Source: CAWFKS01 sp963816435 (lineage in GTDB: Bacteria > Pseudomonadota > Alphaproteobacteria > Rhizobiales > Rhizobiaceae). Taken from it: a stretch of 64,000 bases of DNA. Made by a program: the position numbers and the translations under genes. Of the stretch, positions 1 through 7,686 are shown piece by piece. Each line of letters opens with the position of its first letter. Within the stretch, counting starts at the first letter, position 1. The stretch covers positions 62,001 through 126,000 of the forward strand of contig CAWFKS010000011.1 in the NCBI GenBank assembly GCA_963816435.1. The letters are read 5' to 3'. Under the pieces are notes generated by a model. That model worked only from the letters and a program-made list of their open reading frames with translations. It had not been told where the DNA came from and ran no database searches.

Positions 1-330
1 GCCGGCAAGCCGATCGAGATCGACGACATCGCCGCCGAACGGCTGCGCGACCGCGCCCGCAAGGCGAAGGACGATCCCGCCGCCTGGCTGTCGATGGCGG
101 ACATTTTCGGCCGGCTCGGCGAAAACCCCGTCTTCCGCGCCGCCTTCGACAAGGCGCTCGAGGCGCTGTGGTCGGCAGGCGTCGAGGCGACCGTCGCCGC
201 CTATGTCGGGGACCGGCAGGGCCTGAACGTCACCGGACGTCAGCGCGCCGGCATGTCGGCCGCGCAGCGGAACCCCATGTGCCCGGTGCTGGAATCCGGC
301 GTGTTGAAGGAGCGCGCCGCCAGCCGGTAG
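1..330 (+). CDS. Mannitol/polyol dehydrogenase family protein, C-terminal end (partial)
   Basis: The reading frame is open from the first base, so only the C-terminus is present. The segment with DIFGRLGENPVFRAAF followed by ALEALWSAG and AAYVG resembles the C-terminal helical domain of the long-chain mannitol/arabinitol dehydrogenase family, which oxidises sugar alcohols to ketoses with NAD. The catalytic lysine and Rossmann domain lie outside the window. The frame as printed runs to a TAG at 328-330, but the last 30-odd residues look unnatural and overlap the convergent gene. If the GGGG run at 208-211 carries one extra G, the protein would stop at a TGA at 224-226, right after the family's usual end. 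It lies convergent to the formylglycine-generating enzyme, so it may feed on a desulfated polyol, but that is inference. Confidence 0.6.
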   Translation, partial: AGKPIEIDDIAAERLRDRARKAKDDPAAWLSMADIFGRLGENPVFRAAFDKALEALWSAGVEATVAAYVGDRQGLNVTGRQRAGMSAAQRNPMCPVLESGVLKERAASR

Positions 331-1224
331 CGGTTGCAGTACCGAGGCGTGGCACAGATACGAGCCGCCGCGGATCACCTTGGCGCCGTCGTTCACCGGC
401 CCCTTCGGATCGATGCGCGTCTCCGGCCGGCCGGCGGCGTGCCAGTCGGCGCTCCAGCCGTCGGCGCACCATTCCCAGACATTGCCGGCGACGTTGTGGA
501 GCCCGAACCCGTTGGGCGCGAAGGCGCGCACCGGCGCGGTCATCAGATAGCCGTCGGCGCCGGTATTGTCGGCCGGGAACCGTCCCTGCCAGACATTGCA
601 CATGTGTTTTCCGCCGGGCTCCAGCTCGTCGCCCCAGGGAAACCGCGTCTGCGCCAGTCCGCCGCGCGCCGCCTTCTCCCATTCGGCCTCGCTCGGCAGC
701 CGCTTGCCGGCCCAGGCGGCGAAGGCGCGCGCATCGTTCCACGACACGTGCACGGCCGGGTGGTCGGGCGCTTCCCGCCAGTCCGAGCCCGGCCCGAACG
801 GCATCGCCCACGACGCGCCCTCGACGGCCCGCCACCACGGCGTGCCTTCCACCGTGCCCTCGAGGATATGGCCGAACGCCTTGGGGTGGACGGCGGAGGC
901 GAAGACGAACGACCAGCCGTCGCGTTCGGCGTCGGTGCGGTGGCCGGTCGCGGCGACGAAGCGCGAAAACTGCTCGGCGGTCACCGCGGCGGTGTCGATC
1001 AGGAAGGCGCCGACCTCGACGGTGCGCACCGGCCCCTCGCCGTCGCCTGCATTGCCGTCGGCATCCGCACCGCCCATCTCGAACGGCCCGGCGGGGATCG
1101 CCGCCATGCCGGAAATGTCTGCCGGTCCACCGGCCTGCTCGGTGCGTTCGGGGCCGCCAGCCGCCACCCCGCCGGCGCGCGACGGGCAGCATTTCGGCGG
1201 TTGCGCGGTTCCGTCGCCGGTCAT
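240..1224 (-). CDS. Formylglycine-generating enzyme (sulfatase-modifying factor), one frameshift
   Basis: This enzyme oxidises the cysteine of a C-x-P-x-R motif in type I sulfatases to formylglycine, using copper and oxygen. Read on the minus strand from the ATG at 1224 it gives about 327 residues. They include the cysteine pair near the N-terminus (KCCPSR), the core LPSEAEWEKAARGG, NVAGNVWEWCADGW, and the active-site stretch RGGSYLCHASYCNRYR, which carries both catalytic cysteines. One extra base near 341 falls between those two cysteines and breaks the frame; past it the protein ends FRCAADMPAR with a TGA at 240-242. The gene starts 10 bases after the stop of the neighbouring sulfatase, so the pair is an operon. 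Both sulfatases in this locus have the substrate motif CSPSR or CSPAR. The family assignment is firm. Confidence 0.9.
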
Positions 1225-1234
1225 GGCGACTGTT

Positions 1235-2693
1235 CTACCACTCCGACAGCCGCGGCGGCAGTGGATCGACGGTGAACGCCATGCGGTGCGTCAGCTTCGT
1301 CAGCAGTTCCGCCTTCAGCGCCAGGCTGCCGGGGTCGCGCCACAGATTGTTCATCTCCAGCGGATCGGCGACGAGATCGTAGAGCTCGCCGTCGTCGTTG
1401 GCGTGGTCGACGACGATCTTGTGCGTGTCGGTGCGCAGCATGGTGAGCTGCGCCGTCGGCTCGCGGTGATAGGGCATGGCGTTGTAATATTCGCAGTAGA
1501 TCGAGGCGTCGGCCTCCGGCTCCCGCGCCGGCATCGGTCAGCCACGGCAGCACCGAGTGCCCCTGCATGCCCTGATAGGGTTCCAGCCCCGCCGCTTCCA
1601 TCAGCGTCGGCGCCAGGTTCACCAGCTCGAACAGTCCGGACACCCGGCGCGCCGGCACCTTGCCGGGATAGCGAACGATCAGCGGCACGCGGATACCGGC
1701 GTCGTAGAAATACGGGCCCTTCAGGTAGATGTTGTGGTCGCCCATCATCTCGCCGTGGTCGGACATGAACACGACGATCGTGTTGTCGGCCTGGCCGCTG
1801 TCTTCCAGCGCCTTCAGCATGCGGCCGACCTGCTGGTCGACATGCTCGCACATAGCCCAGTATGCGGCCTTGACCATGCGGTGGTCGATGTCGCGCATCT
1901 CGTCGCGGCCGAAGCCGCCGAGCGGAAGCCCGACCCTGCCGTAGGCGCCCTCGGCGTCGATGCGCTGATAGGTCGATTTCGTGTCGAGATCGTCGTCCGT
2001 CGCCACCGGCAGCGGGATGTCGTCGAGCCGTTCCAGCTGTTTCGCCAGGAACGACGGCGGCGGGTCGAACGGATGATGCGGCGCATAGATGTTGGCGATG
2101 TAGAACCACGGCCCGTCCTGGCCGGCGCGCCGTTCGATGAACTCCTCGGCGCGCGTCGCGCACCAGGCGGCTTCCGTCGCATCCTCCGGCATGCCGTTGC
2201 GCACCCACGGCGACAGTTCGTGCGGCGTCGTCTCGTAGCGCAGGTGCCTTTCGGCCAGGAAGCGCGTGTAGTCGGAGTTCAGCCCCCAGTTGTCGGCCGG
2301 CGACTGCGCCCAGTTGAACTCGGAGAACCCGTCATTGATGCGCGGCTCGGTGGTCCTGGCGATCTCCGGCGCGCCCGGCGCGAAATGGAACTTGCCGACC
2401 AGCCCCGCCTGATAGCCCTCGTCGGCCAGAAGCCGCGAGATCGGCTTCTCGTCGGCCGGCATGATCTGGCCGTTCTGGCGCAGCCTGGTGGTGCGCGGAT
2501 AGCGCCCGGTCATGAAGCTGCCGCGGCTCGGCGAGCAGATCGGGCTCTGCACGAAGGCGTTCTCGAACAGCGTCCCCTCGGCCGCCAGGCCGTCGATGTT
2601 AGGCGTCGAAACCTGCGAATTGCCGTAGCAGCCGAGCGTGTCGGAGCGCTGCTGGTCTGTACAGACGATGAGTATGTTCGGACGGTCGGCCAA
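1235..2693 (-). CDS. Cys-type sulfatase (alkaline phosphatase superfamily), one frameshift
   Basis: A type I sulfatase that hydrolyses sulfate esters with a formylglycine nucleophile. I start it at the TTG at 2693, giving MADRPNILIVCTDQQ, because this fits the family N-terminus and a G-rich stretch lies just upstream; an ATG at 2759 would add 22 unlikely residues. Asp13 is a metal ligand, Cys53 in PICSPSRGSF is the residue converted to formylglycine, and SDHGEMMGDHN is the second metal site. One extra base near 1530-1536 shifts the frame. The C-terminal part resumes as PAREPEADASIYCEY and ends PLPPRLSEW, total about 485 residues. No signal peptide is evident, so it is probably cytoplasmic. 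Its substrate cannot be named from sequence. Confidence 0.88.
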
Positions 2694-2725
2694 GGTGCCC
2701 CCGTATGCACTGTGCCCGTTTGCCG

Positions 2726-2759
2726 TTGACAAGAGAATGCGCGCGCGCAAGACTGTCAA
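2726..2759. promoter_or_regulatory. Facing TTGACA elements between sulfatase and IclR gene
   Basis: TTGACA occurs at 2726-2731 on the plus strand and again, reversed, at 2754-2759, forming a 6-bp inverted repeat. Each could be the -35 box of one of the two divergent transcripts. The -10 regions at 17-bp spacing are weak on both strands (AAGACT on plus, TCTCTT on minus), as expected if a regulator assists. This is a suggestion from pattern only. Confidence 0.35.
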
Positions 2760-2761
2760 TA

Positions 2762-3554
2762 GTGAAAGTAACAGCTTTCAAAAATGAAAGTGTAATTGGA
2801 TTGACCAATCCACTTGCAACGGGACGCCGGGCCCTCGGGCTGGTCGAGGCGGTAAGCCGCAATCCGCATGAGGCGACCTTTTCCGAACTGGCGGAAAGGC
2901 TGAACCTTTCCGGCGCCAGCCTCACGCGGCTTCTCAAGATGCTGGTCGACGAGGACTGGCTGCGCCAGGAACGCCCGAACGGACGCTACGCCGTCGGCTA
3001 TCGCACGCTCAAGCTCGCCCATTCGCTGCGCGGTTTCGGGCTTCACAGCCCGCTGGTCAACGGCGTCGTCACCACCCTCGCCCACATGACCGGCCATTCG
3101 GCCTGCATCGCCACGTTCCAGGGCGACTTCTTCGTGCTCGTCTCGAAGTTCGAGATCAGGCACTCCTACCACTACATCGACATCTTCGCCCCAAACACGG
3201 ACTGGATCGAGAACGGCATGGGGCAATTCCTGCTGGCATTTCAGCCCCCGGAAATCGTCTCCCAGATCTACGCCCGCAATTTCGACCTGGAAGTGCCCGA
3301 GCGAACACTGGCAGCTTTTCGAACGGATCAGGCGCGACAAGACCCATGTCAGCCACGAAGGCGTCGTGACCCGTGCGATGGCGGCGGTCGAAATTCCCGG
3401 CGCGCCGATCACCAGCGTGTGCGCGGTCGCCGCGCTCGGGTCCGAACCGATCGACATCGACAAGGTCCTGCCGCAGGTCCGGCACTATGCCGGGGAGGCG
3501 GCGCGGCGACTGGAGGCGCTGCAGAAGACGAGAGAAGACTTCACCTCCGTCTAA
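2762..3554 (+). CDS. IclR-family transcriptional regulator, one frameshift
   Basis: An N-terminal winged helix-turn-helix (TFSELAERLNLSGASLTRLLKMLVDEDWL, recognisable in pieces) is followed by the IclR effector domain with YAVGYRTLKLAHSLR. An extra base near 3303-3312 breaks the frame. The continuation (WQLFERIRRDKTHVSHEG, then VTRAMAAVEIPGAPITS and VAALGSEP) is typical of the family and ends at a TAA at 3552-3554. The start is uncertain: a GTG at 2762, a TTG at 2801 or an ATG at 2705 are in frame and none has a good ribosome site. Starting at 2801 would leave the palindromes at 2763-2790 outside the coding region. It stands 22 bp before the transporter genes, so it is likely co-transcribed and autoregulated. 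The effector is presumably the imported compound. Confidence 0.82.
2763..2790. promoter_or_regulatory. Overlapping inverted repeats, candidate IclR operator
   Basis: Three copies of one hexamer alternate in orientation: TGAAAG at 2763, CTTTCA at 2775 and TGAAAG at 2785. They form two overlapping palindromes, with 6-nt and 4-nt spacers. A further inverted repeat, ATTGG and CCAAT, lies at 2795-2809. IclR-family dimers and tetramers bind such paired palindromes near their own promoter. The site lies at the divergent junction, so one protein bound here could control both transcripts. It overlaps the first codons of the IclR frame if the GTG at 2762 is the start. Confidence 0.5.
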
Positions 3555-3576
3555 GGCAAAGAAGGAACTGGGGAAC

Positions 3577-4560
3577 ATGAGGAACATGCGACTTACCGGA
3601 CTGATCGCCGCCGCGCTGGTCGCGGTGGCCTCCGCCGCGTCGACCGCCAGGGCGGCCGACACCGTGCGCTACGCCACCGACGGCTACGGCATGGGTGCAC
3701 TCGCCATCATCGCGGCCGACAAGGGCTTCCTGAAGGACGAGAACATCAATCCCGTCGTGCAGACCTATTCGTACGGCGTCGACACCGTCGATGCCGTGCT
3801 CGCCGGCAATGCCGATTTCGGCGTCATCATCGACTTTCCGCTTCTCACCCGTTTCACCGCCGGCAAGCTGATGTCGCCGGCCGTGATCGCAGAGCCGCTG
3901 CCCGGCTGGCACAAGCTCTACACCAAGGCCGACCTCGATGTGCCGGCCGGCCTCAAGGGCAAGAAGATCGGCGTCGCCACCGGTACCGCGCAGGAATTCG
4001 TCACCCGCACCTATCTCAGCGACAATGGCCTCGACCCTGAGAAGGACGCCGAGCTCGTCGGCTTTTCCAGCCTGTTCGAGATCGTCGGCGCCATGAAGGC
4101 CGGCCGCCTCGACGCGGCATGGATCTGGGGCGAGGGCGTCAAGACGATGGACGAGGACAGCGGCTGGAAGTTCATCGCTGACGACGGCGTCGTCAACCAG
4201 AGCACCAGCGCCCTGCTCGTCACCACCAAGGACTACTACGCCAAGAACGAGGACATCGTGGTCCGCACGCTCAAGGCGTTCCAGAAGGCGTCGGAATATC
4301 TCAACGCCAATCTCGACGAGGCTTCCGACCAGCTCGCCACCAGCGTCGGCGGCGACGCCGCGATGATCAAGAACGTCGTCAGCCAGCAGCGCTACGGCCT
4401 GACCTTCGGCTCCAGCGCCGTGTCCAGCCTGAAGGCGAAATACGACTTCCTCGTCAAGGCCGGCAAGATCGAGCCCTACGACTTCGCCGACCAGTTCGAC
4501 ACCGGCGCCCTCATCAAGGCGGTGCCGGACGTCGAGGTCGATCCGATGCTGAAGAAGTAG
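3577..4560 (+). CDS. ABC transporter substrate-binding protein, TauA/SsuA/NMT1 type
   Basis: A 327-residue periplasmic binding protein. A signal peptide with a hydrophobic core (LIAAALVAVASAA) ends at an AxA-type site near residue 27. The mature part begins ADTVRYATDGYGMGALAIIAADKG, with the family's early glycine-rich turn, and contains DFGVIIDFPLL and LKGKKIGVATGT, as in nitrate/sulfonate/taurine binding proteins. The ATG at 3577 has a purine-rich ribosome site 6-12 bases upstream. It is the first transporter gene after the IclR regulator and precedes the ATPase and permease. By analogy with the ats arylsulfate systems of Pseudomonas, which pair an SsuA-like binding protein with a sulfatase, the ligand may be a sulfate ester. 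That is inference. Confidence 0.85.
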   Translation: MRNMRLTGLIAAALVAVASAASTARAADTVRYATDGYGMGALAIIAADKGFLKDENINPVVQTYSYGVDTVDAVLAGNADFGVIIDFPLLTRFTAGKLMSPAVIAEPLPGWHKLYTKADLDVPAGLKGKKIGVATGTAQEFVTRTYLSDNGLDPEKDAELVGFSSLFEIVGAMKAGRLDAAWIWGEGVKTMDEDSGWKFIADDGVVNQSTSALLVTTKDYYAKNEDIVVRTLKAFQKASEYLNANLDEASDQLATSVGGDAAMIKNVVSQQRYGLTFGSSAVSSLKAKYDFLVKAGKIEPYDFADQFDTGALIKAVPDVEVDPMLKK

Positions 4561-4572
4561 ACATTCTTCATT

Positions 4573-4597
4573 GGCGGCGCGGTCCGGCCGCGCCGCC
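4573..4597 (+). terminator. Strong GC stem-loop between binding protein and ATPase genes
   Basis: A perfect 10-bp stem (GGCGGCGCGG with CCGCGCCGCC) closes a 5-base loop 12 bases after the binding-protein stop. No T-run follows, so it is more likely an mRNA-stabilising or partial-termination element than a full terminator. Such stems often sit after the first gene of importer operons, where they raise binding protein above the membrane components. Confidence 0.55.
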
Positions 4598-4640
4598 GTC
4601 CCTCCGCAATTTCCTCCGGGAGGCTGCCATTTCCATCGAG

Positions 4641-5399
4641 ATGTCCGGCGTCTCGTTCGCCTATGACGGCGCGCGTGCCGGCCCCCCCGTCCTGCAGGAT
4701 GTCGACCTCGTCGTGCCCGACGGCGAGTTCCTCGTCCTTCTCGGCCCGAGCGGCTGCGGCAAGTCGACCTTGCTGCGGCTGATCGCCGGCTTCGACGCGC
4801 CGCTTGCCGGCGACGTGCTCGTCGACGGCAAGCCGGTGAAAGGTCCCGGCCGCGACCGCGGCATGGTCTTCCAGGACCTCGACAGCGCGCTGTTCCAATG
4901 GCTGACGGTGCGCCAGAACGTCGAGTTCGGCCTGCGCGTCAATCGCGTGCCGGAGGCCGAACGCAACAAGCAGGCCGACGAGGCGCTGCGCATGGTCAAC
5001 CTGTCGGGCCACGGCCAGAAGCTGCCGGACGAGCTTTCGGGCGGCATGAAGCAGCGCGTGCAGATCGCCCGCATGCTGGCGATGCGGCCCGAGATCATGC
5101 TGATGGACGAGCCCTTCGCCGCGCTCGACGCGCAGACCCGCCAGATGCTGCAGACCCAGCTCGTCGCCATCTGGTCGGAGGTCAAGCGCACCGCCGTCTA
5201 CGTCACCCACGACATCCGCGAGGCGATCAATCTCGGCCAGCGCGTCGTGCTCATGTCGGCAGGTCCCGGCGCCCGCATCAAGCGGGAATACGAGGTGCCG
5301 ATGCCCTATCCGCGAGACCAGACCGACCCGGCCTATGTCGAGCTGCTCTCCGTCCTGTCGAAGGACATCGAGGAGGAGGTGACCAAGGTATGGTCGTAG
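4641..5399 (+). CDS. ABC transporter ATP-binding protein, TauB/SsuB type
   Basis: Cytoplasmic ATPase of the importer, about 252 residues from the ATG at 4641. It carries Walker A GPSGCGKST, the Q-loop region MVFQD, the signature LSGGMKQRVQIARM, Walker B IMLMDEPFAALD and the switch histidine in YVTHDIREA. The start is debatable. The only good ribosome site, GGGAGG at 4618-4623, is 17 bases before this ATG but 5 bases before an in-frame ATT at 4629, which would give a natural N-terminus xSIEMSGVSFAYDG. A CCTCC at 4601-4605 could pair with that ribosome site. The stop overlaps the permease start by 10 bases, indicating coupled translation. Confidence 0.9.
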   Translation: MSGVSFAYDGARAGPPVLQDVDLVVPDGEFLVLLGPSGCGKSTLLRLIAGFDAPLAGDVLVDGKPVKGPGRDRGMVFQDLDSALFQWLTVRQNVEFGLRVNRVPEAERNKQADEALRMVNLSGHGQKLPDELSGGMKQRVQIARMLAMRPEIMLMDEPFAALDAQTRQMLQTQLVAIWSEVKRTAVYVTHDIREAINLGQRVVLMSAGPGARIKREYEVPMPYPRDQTDPAYVELLSVLSKDIEEEVTKVWS

Positions 5400-6199
5400 A
5401 GCCCTCCCGCAACCGCAAGACCCGCCCGGGCGGCCGCAGGCTTTCGGGCCTGTGGGTCTCCACGATTTCGATTATCGTCGGCCTCATCGTCTGGGAGATC
5501 GCGGCGCGCTTTTTCATCGACCCGTTCTTCCTGCCGCCGATCAGCGCCATCTTCATGGGCGCGGTCGAACTTCTGCAGCGCGGCCTGCTGCTCCAGCACA
5601 TCGGCATCAGCCTGTTCCGCATCATCACCGGCTTCGTGCTCGGCTCCGTGGTGGCGATCCCCTTCGGCCTGGTCATCGGCTCCAACCTGACCGCCAGGCA
5701 GATCTTCGATCCCTACATCCATTTCCTGCGCTTCATTCCCGCGCTGGCGCTGACGACACTGTTCCTGGTCTGGTTCGGCGTCGGCGAGGTCTCGAAGATC
5801 CTGCTGGTCATGTATTCGACCGGCTTCATCGTCGTCATCAACACCGCCACCGGTGTCGTGACCACCCACAAGAACAAGGTCCTGGCCGCCCAGACGCTCG
5901 GCGCCTCGCGCTGGCAGATCTTCTGGCTGGTCATCGTGCCGGCCGCCGTGCCGTCGATCTATGTCGGCATGCGCCTGGCGCTCGCCGGTTCCTTCCTCGT
6001 CATCGTCGCCGTCGAGATGCTGGCCGCCGAATCCGGCCTCGGCTACCTGATCTGGACCTCGAAGCTCTATTTCCGCATCGACTGGATGTTCGTCGGCATC
6101 TTCCTGCTCGGCTTCTTCGGCCTGCTCACCGACTATCTGTGGAAGCTGATCGGCCGCCACGTGCTCGGCCGATACGTGCGGGAAGCGGCGGACTACTGA
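5390..6199 (+). CDS. ABC transporter permease, TauC/SsuC type
   Basis: Inner-membrane subunit of the importer, 269 residues, with about six membrane segments, the first at STISIIVGLIVWEIAARFF. The cytoplasmic EAA loop that docks the ATPase is visible as AAQTLGASRWQIFWLVIVP. The family-typical FLRFIPALALTTLFLVWFG precedes it. The ATG at 5390 lies inside the ATPase gene, and the TGA at 6197-6199 is 2 bases before the second sulfatase, so importer and sulfatase are one transcriptional unit. Confidence 0.9.
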   Translation: MVVEPSRNRKTRPGGRRLSGLWVSTISIIVGLIVWEIAARFFIDPFFLPPISAIFMGAVELLQRGLLLQHIGISLFRIITGFVLGSVVAIPFGLVIGSNLTARQIFDPYIHFLRFIPALALTTLFLVWFGVGEVSKILLVMYSTGFIVVINTATGVVTTHKNKVLAAQTLGASRWQIFWLVIVPAAVPSIYVGMRLALAGSFLVIVAVEMLAAESGLGYLIWTSKLYFRIDWMFVGIFLLGFFGLLTDYLWKLIGRHVLGRYVREAADY

Positions 6200-6201
6200 C
6201 C

Positions 6202-7591
6202 ATGCCGCGCAACATCCTCGTCTTCTTCACCGACGACCACGCCCAGTGGGCGCTCGGCGCATCGGGAAACGAGGAGATCGAAACGCCCAATCTCGACTAT
6301 CTGGCCGAGACCGGCACGGTGATGGAGAACGCCTTCACGCCGACGCCGGTCTGCTCGCCGGCGCGGGCCTGCTTCCTCACCGGCCGCACCGCCTCCCAGC
6401 ATGGCCTGCACGACTATCTCGGGGGTGAACCGGAATTCTTCGCCCGCGAGTGGCTGAAGGACGAGGTCACCCTGCCCGAGTTGCTGCAGTCGGCCGGCTA
6501 CCAGACCGGACTGGTCGGCAAGTGGCATCTCGGCAACGACCCCGAGCCGCAGAAGGGGTTCGACCGCTGGGCCGCTCTCGCCGGCGACTACCCGATCGAC
6601 GCCACCGGCCCGGCGCGCTATTCGCTCGACGGTGAGCTCGAGACAATCGCCGGCTCCAAGGCCGAGGTGATCACCGATCTCGCCGTCGAGTTTCTGGAAG
6701 ACCGCGATCCCGAAAGGCCGTTCTTCCTGTTCGTCGGCCACACCCAGACCCACAGTCCCTGGGAAGGCCAGCCCGAAAGGCTGCTCGAACGCTACCGAAA
6801 CGCCACTTTCTCCGCCGTCCCGGACGACGAGAGCTGGCCGTTCGGCGTCCAGAACCTGGAATCGCGCGACCTCATCGACCGCGATCGTCCCCGCGAGGCG
6901 CTGGCCCAGTACTACGCCGCCGTCACCGCCATCGACGAGGGTGTCGGCAGGCTTCTCGACACGCTCGACGCCCAGGGCCTGCGCGAGAACACGCTGATCG
7001 TCTACACCTCCGACCACGGCCTCAATTGCGGCCATCACGGCATCTGGGGCAAGTCCAACGGCACGATGCCGCTCAACATGGTCGAGGAGTCGATCCGCGT
7101 GCCGCTTCTGCTCAACGGACCGGAGGTAGCCGCCGGACAGCGCCGCGACGAATTCGTCGACCATCTCGACCTGTTCCGCACGCTGCTCGACGTCGCCGGC
7201 ATTTCCGCCCCCGACGGAGAGAAATTACGCCGGCAAAACATATCTGCCGCTGCTGGCCGGTGACGATCCGCAATGGCGCGACGTGCAGTTCTGCGAATAT
7301 GGCGATGTGCAGATGATCCGCACCGGCCGCTACAAGCTCGTGCTCGATCTCGGCGACCGCACCGAACGCCTGTTCGATCTGGAAGCCGATCCGCGCGAGA
7401 CACGCGACGTCGCAGACGACCCGGAGCTCGCCGCGCTTCGCGAGGAGCTGAAGAAACGGCTCACTGAGCACTACCGCCGGTTCAGCGAAGCGGGAAAGGC
7501 CGGAGCGCGCCAGGGCGGTCCGGAATTCTCTAATCTGACTTCGCCGTGGGCGGTGCGAAGCGAGAACGGGCGCCCCAACGCGCAAAGTTGA
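6202..7591 (+). CDS. Cys-type sulfatase, second copy, one frameshift
   Basis: A second type I sulfatase, about 462 residues, in the importer operon. MPRNILVFFTDDHAQW holds the first metal aspartates (11 and 12), TPVCSPARACFLTGR holds Cys51 to be converted to formylglycine, GLVGKWHLG holds the conserved Lys/His, and YTSDHGLNCGHHG is the second metal site. An extra A near 7222-7224 interrupts the frame after GISAPDGE; the correct continuation is NYAGKTYLPLLAGDD and ends RPNAQS with a TGA at 7589-7591. It is clearly different in sequence from the sulfatase at 1235-2693, so the two probably act on different esters or positions. No signal peptide is seen, which suggests hydrolysis after import. 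Confidence 0.9.
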
Positions 7592-7651
7592 CAGATTCGG
7601 CGTGCGCGCTGGACCAGCCAGGCCGCAAGCCATTGATCCCGTATGGCAAAT

Positions 7652-7668
7652 GCCGATTCTGAATCGGC
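7652..7668. terminator. Palindrome between convergent genes
   Basis: GCCGATTC and GAATCGGC form a perfect inverted repeat around one T, in the 95-bp gap between the convergent sulfatase and glucan phosphorylase genes. It has no T-run on either side. It may be a weak bidirectional terminator. Confidence 0.35.
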
Positions 7669-7686
7669 CGGCGCCGGAACACTATC

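Noticed and set aside
168..1382. A 404-residue plus-strand frame rich in arginine
   Set aside because: It is a shadow of the formylglycine-generating enzyme, whose motifs are on the minus strand.
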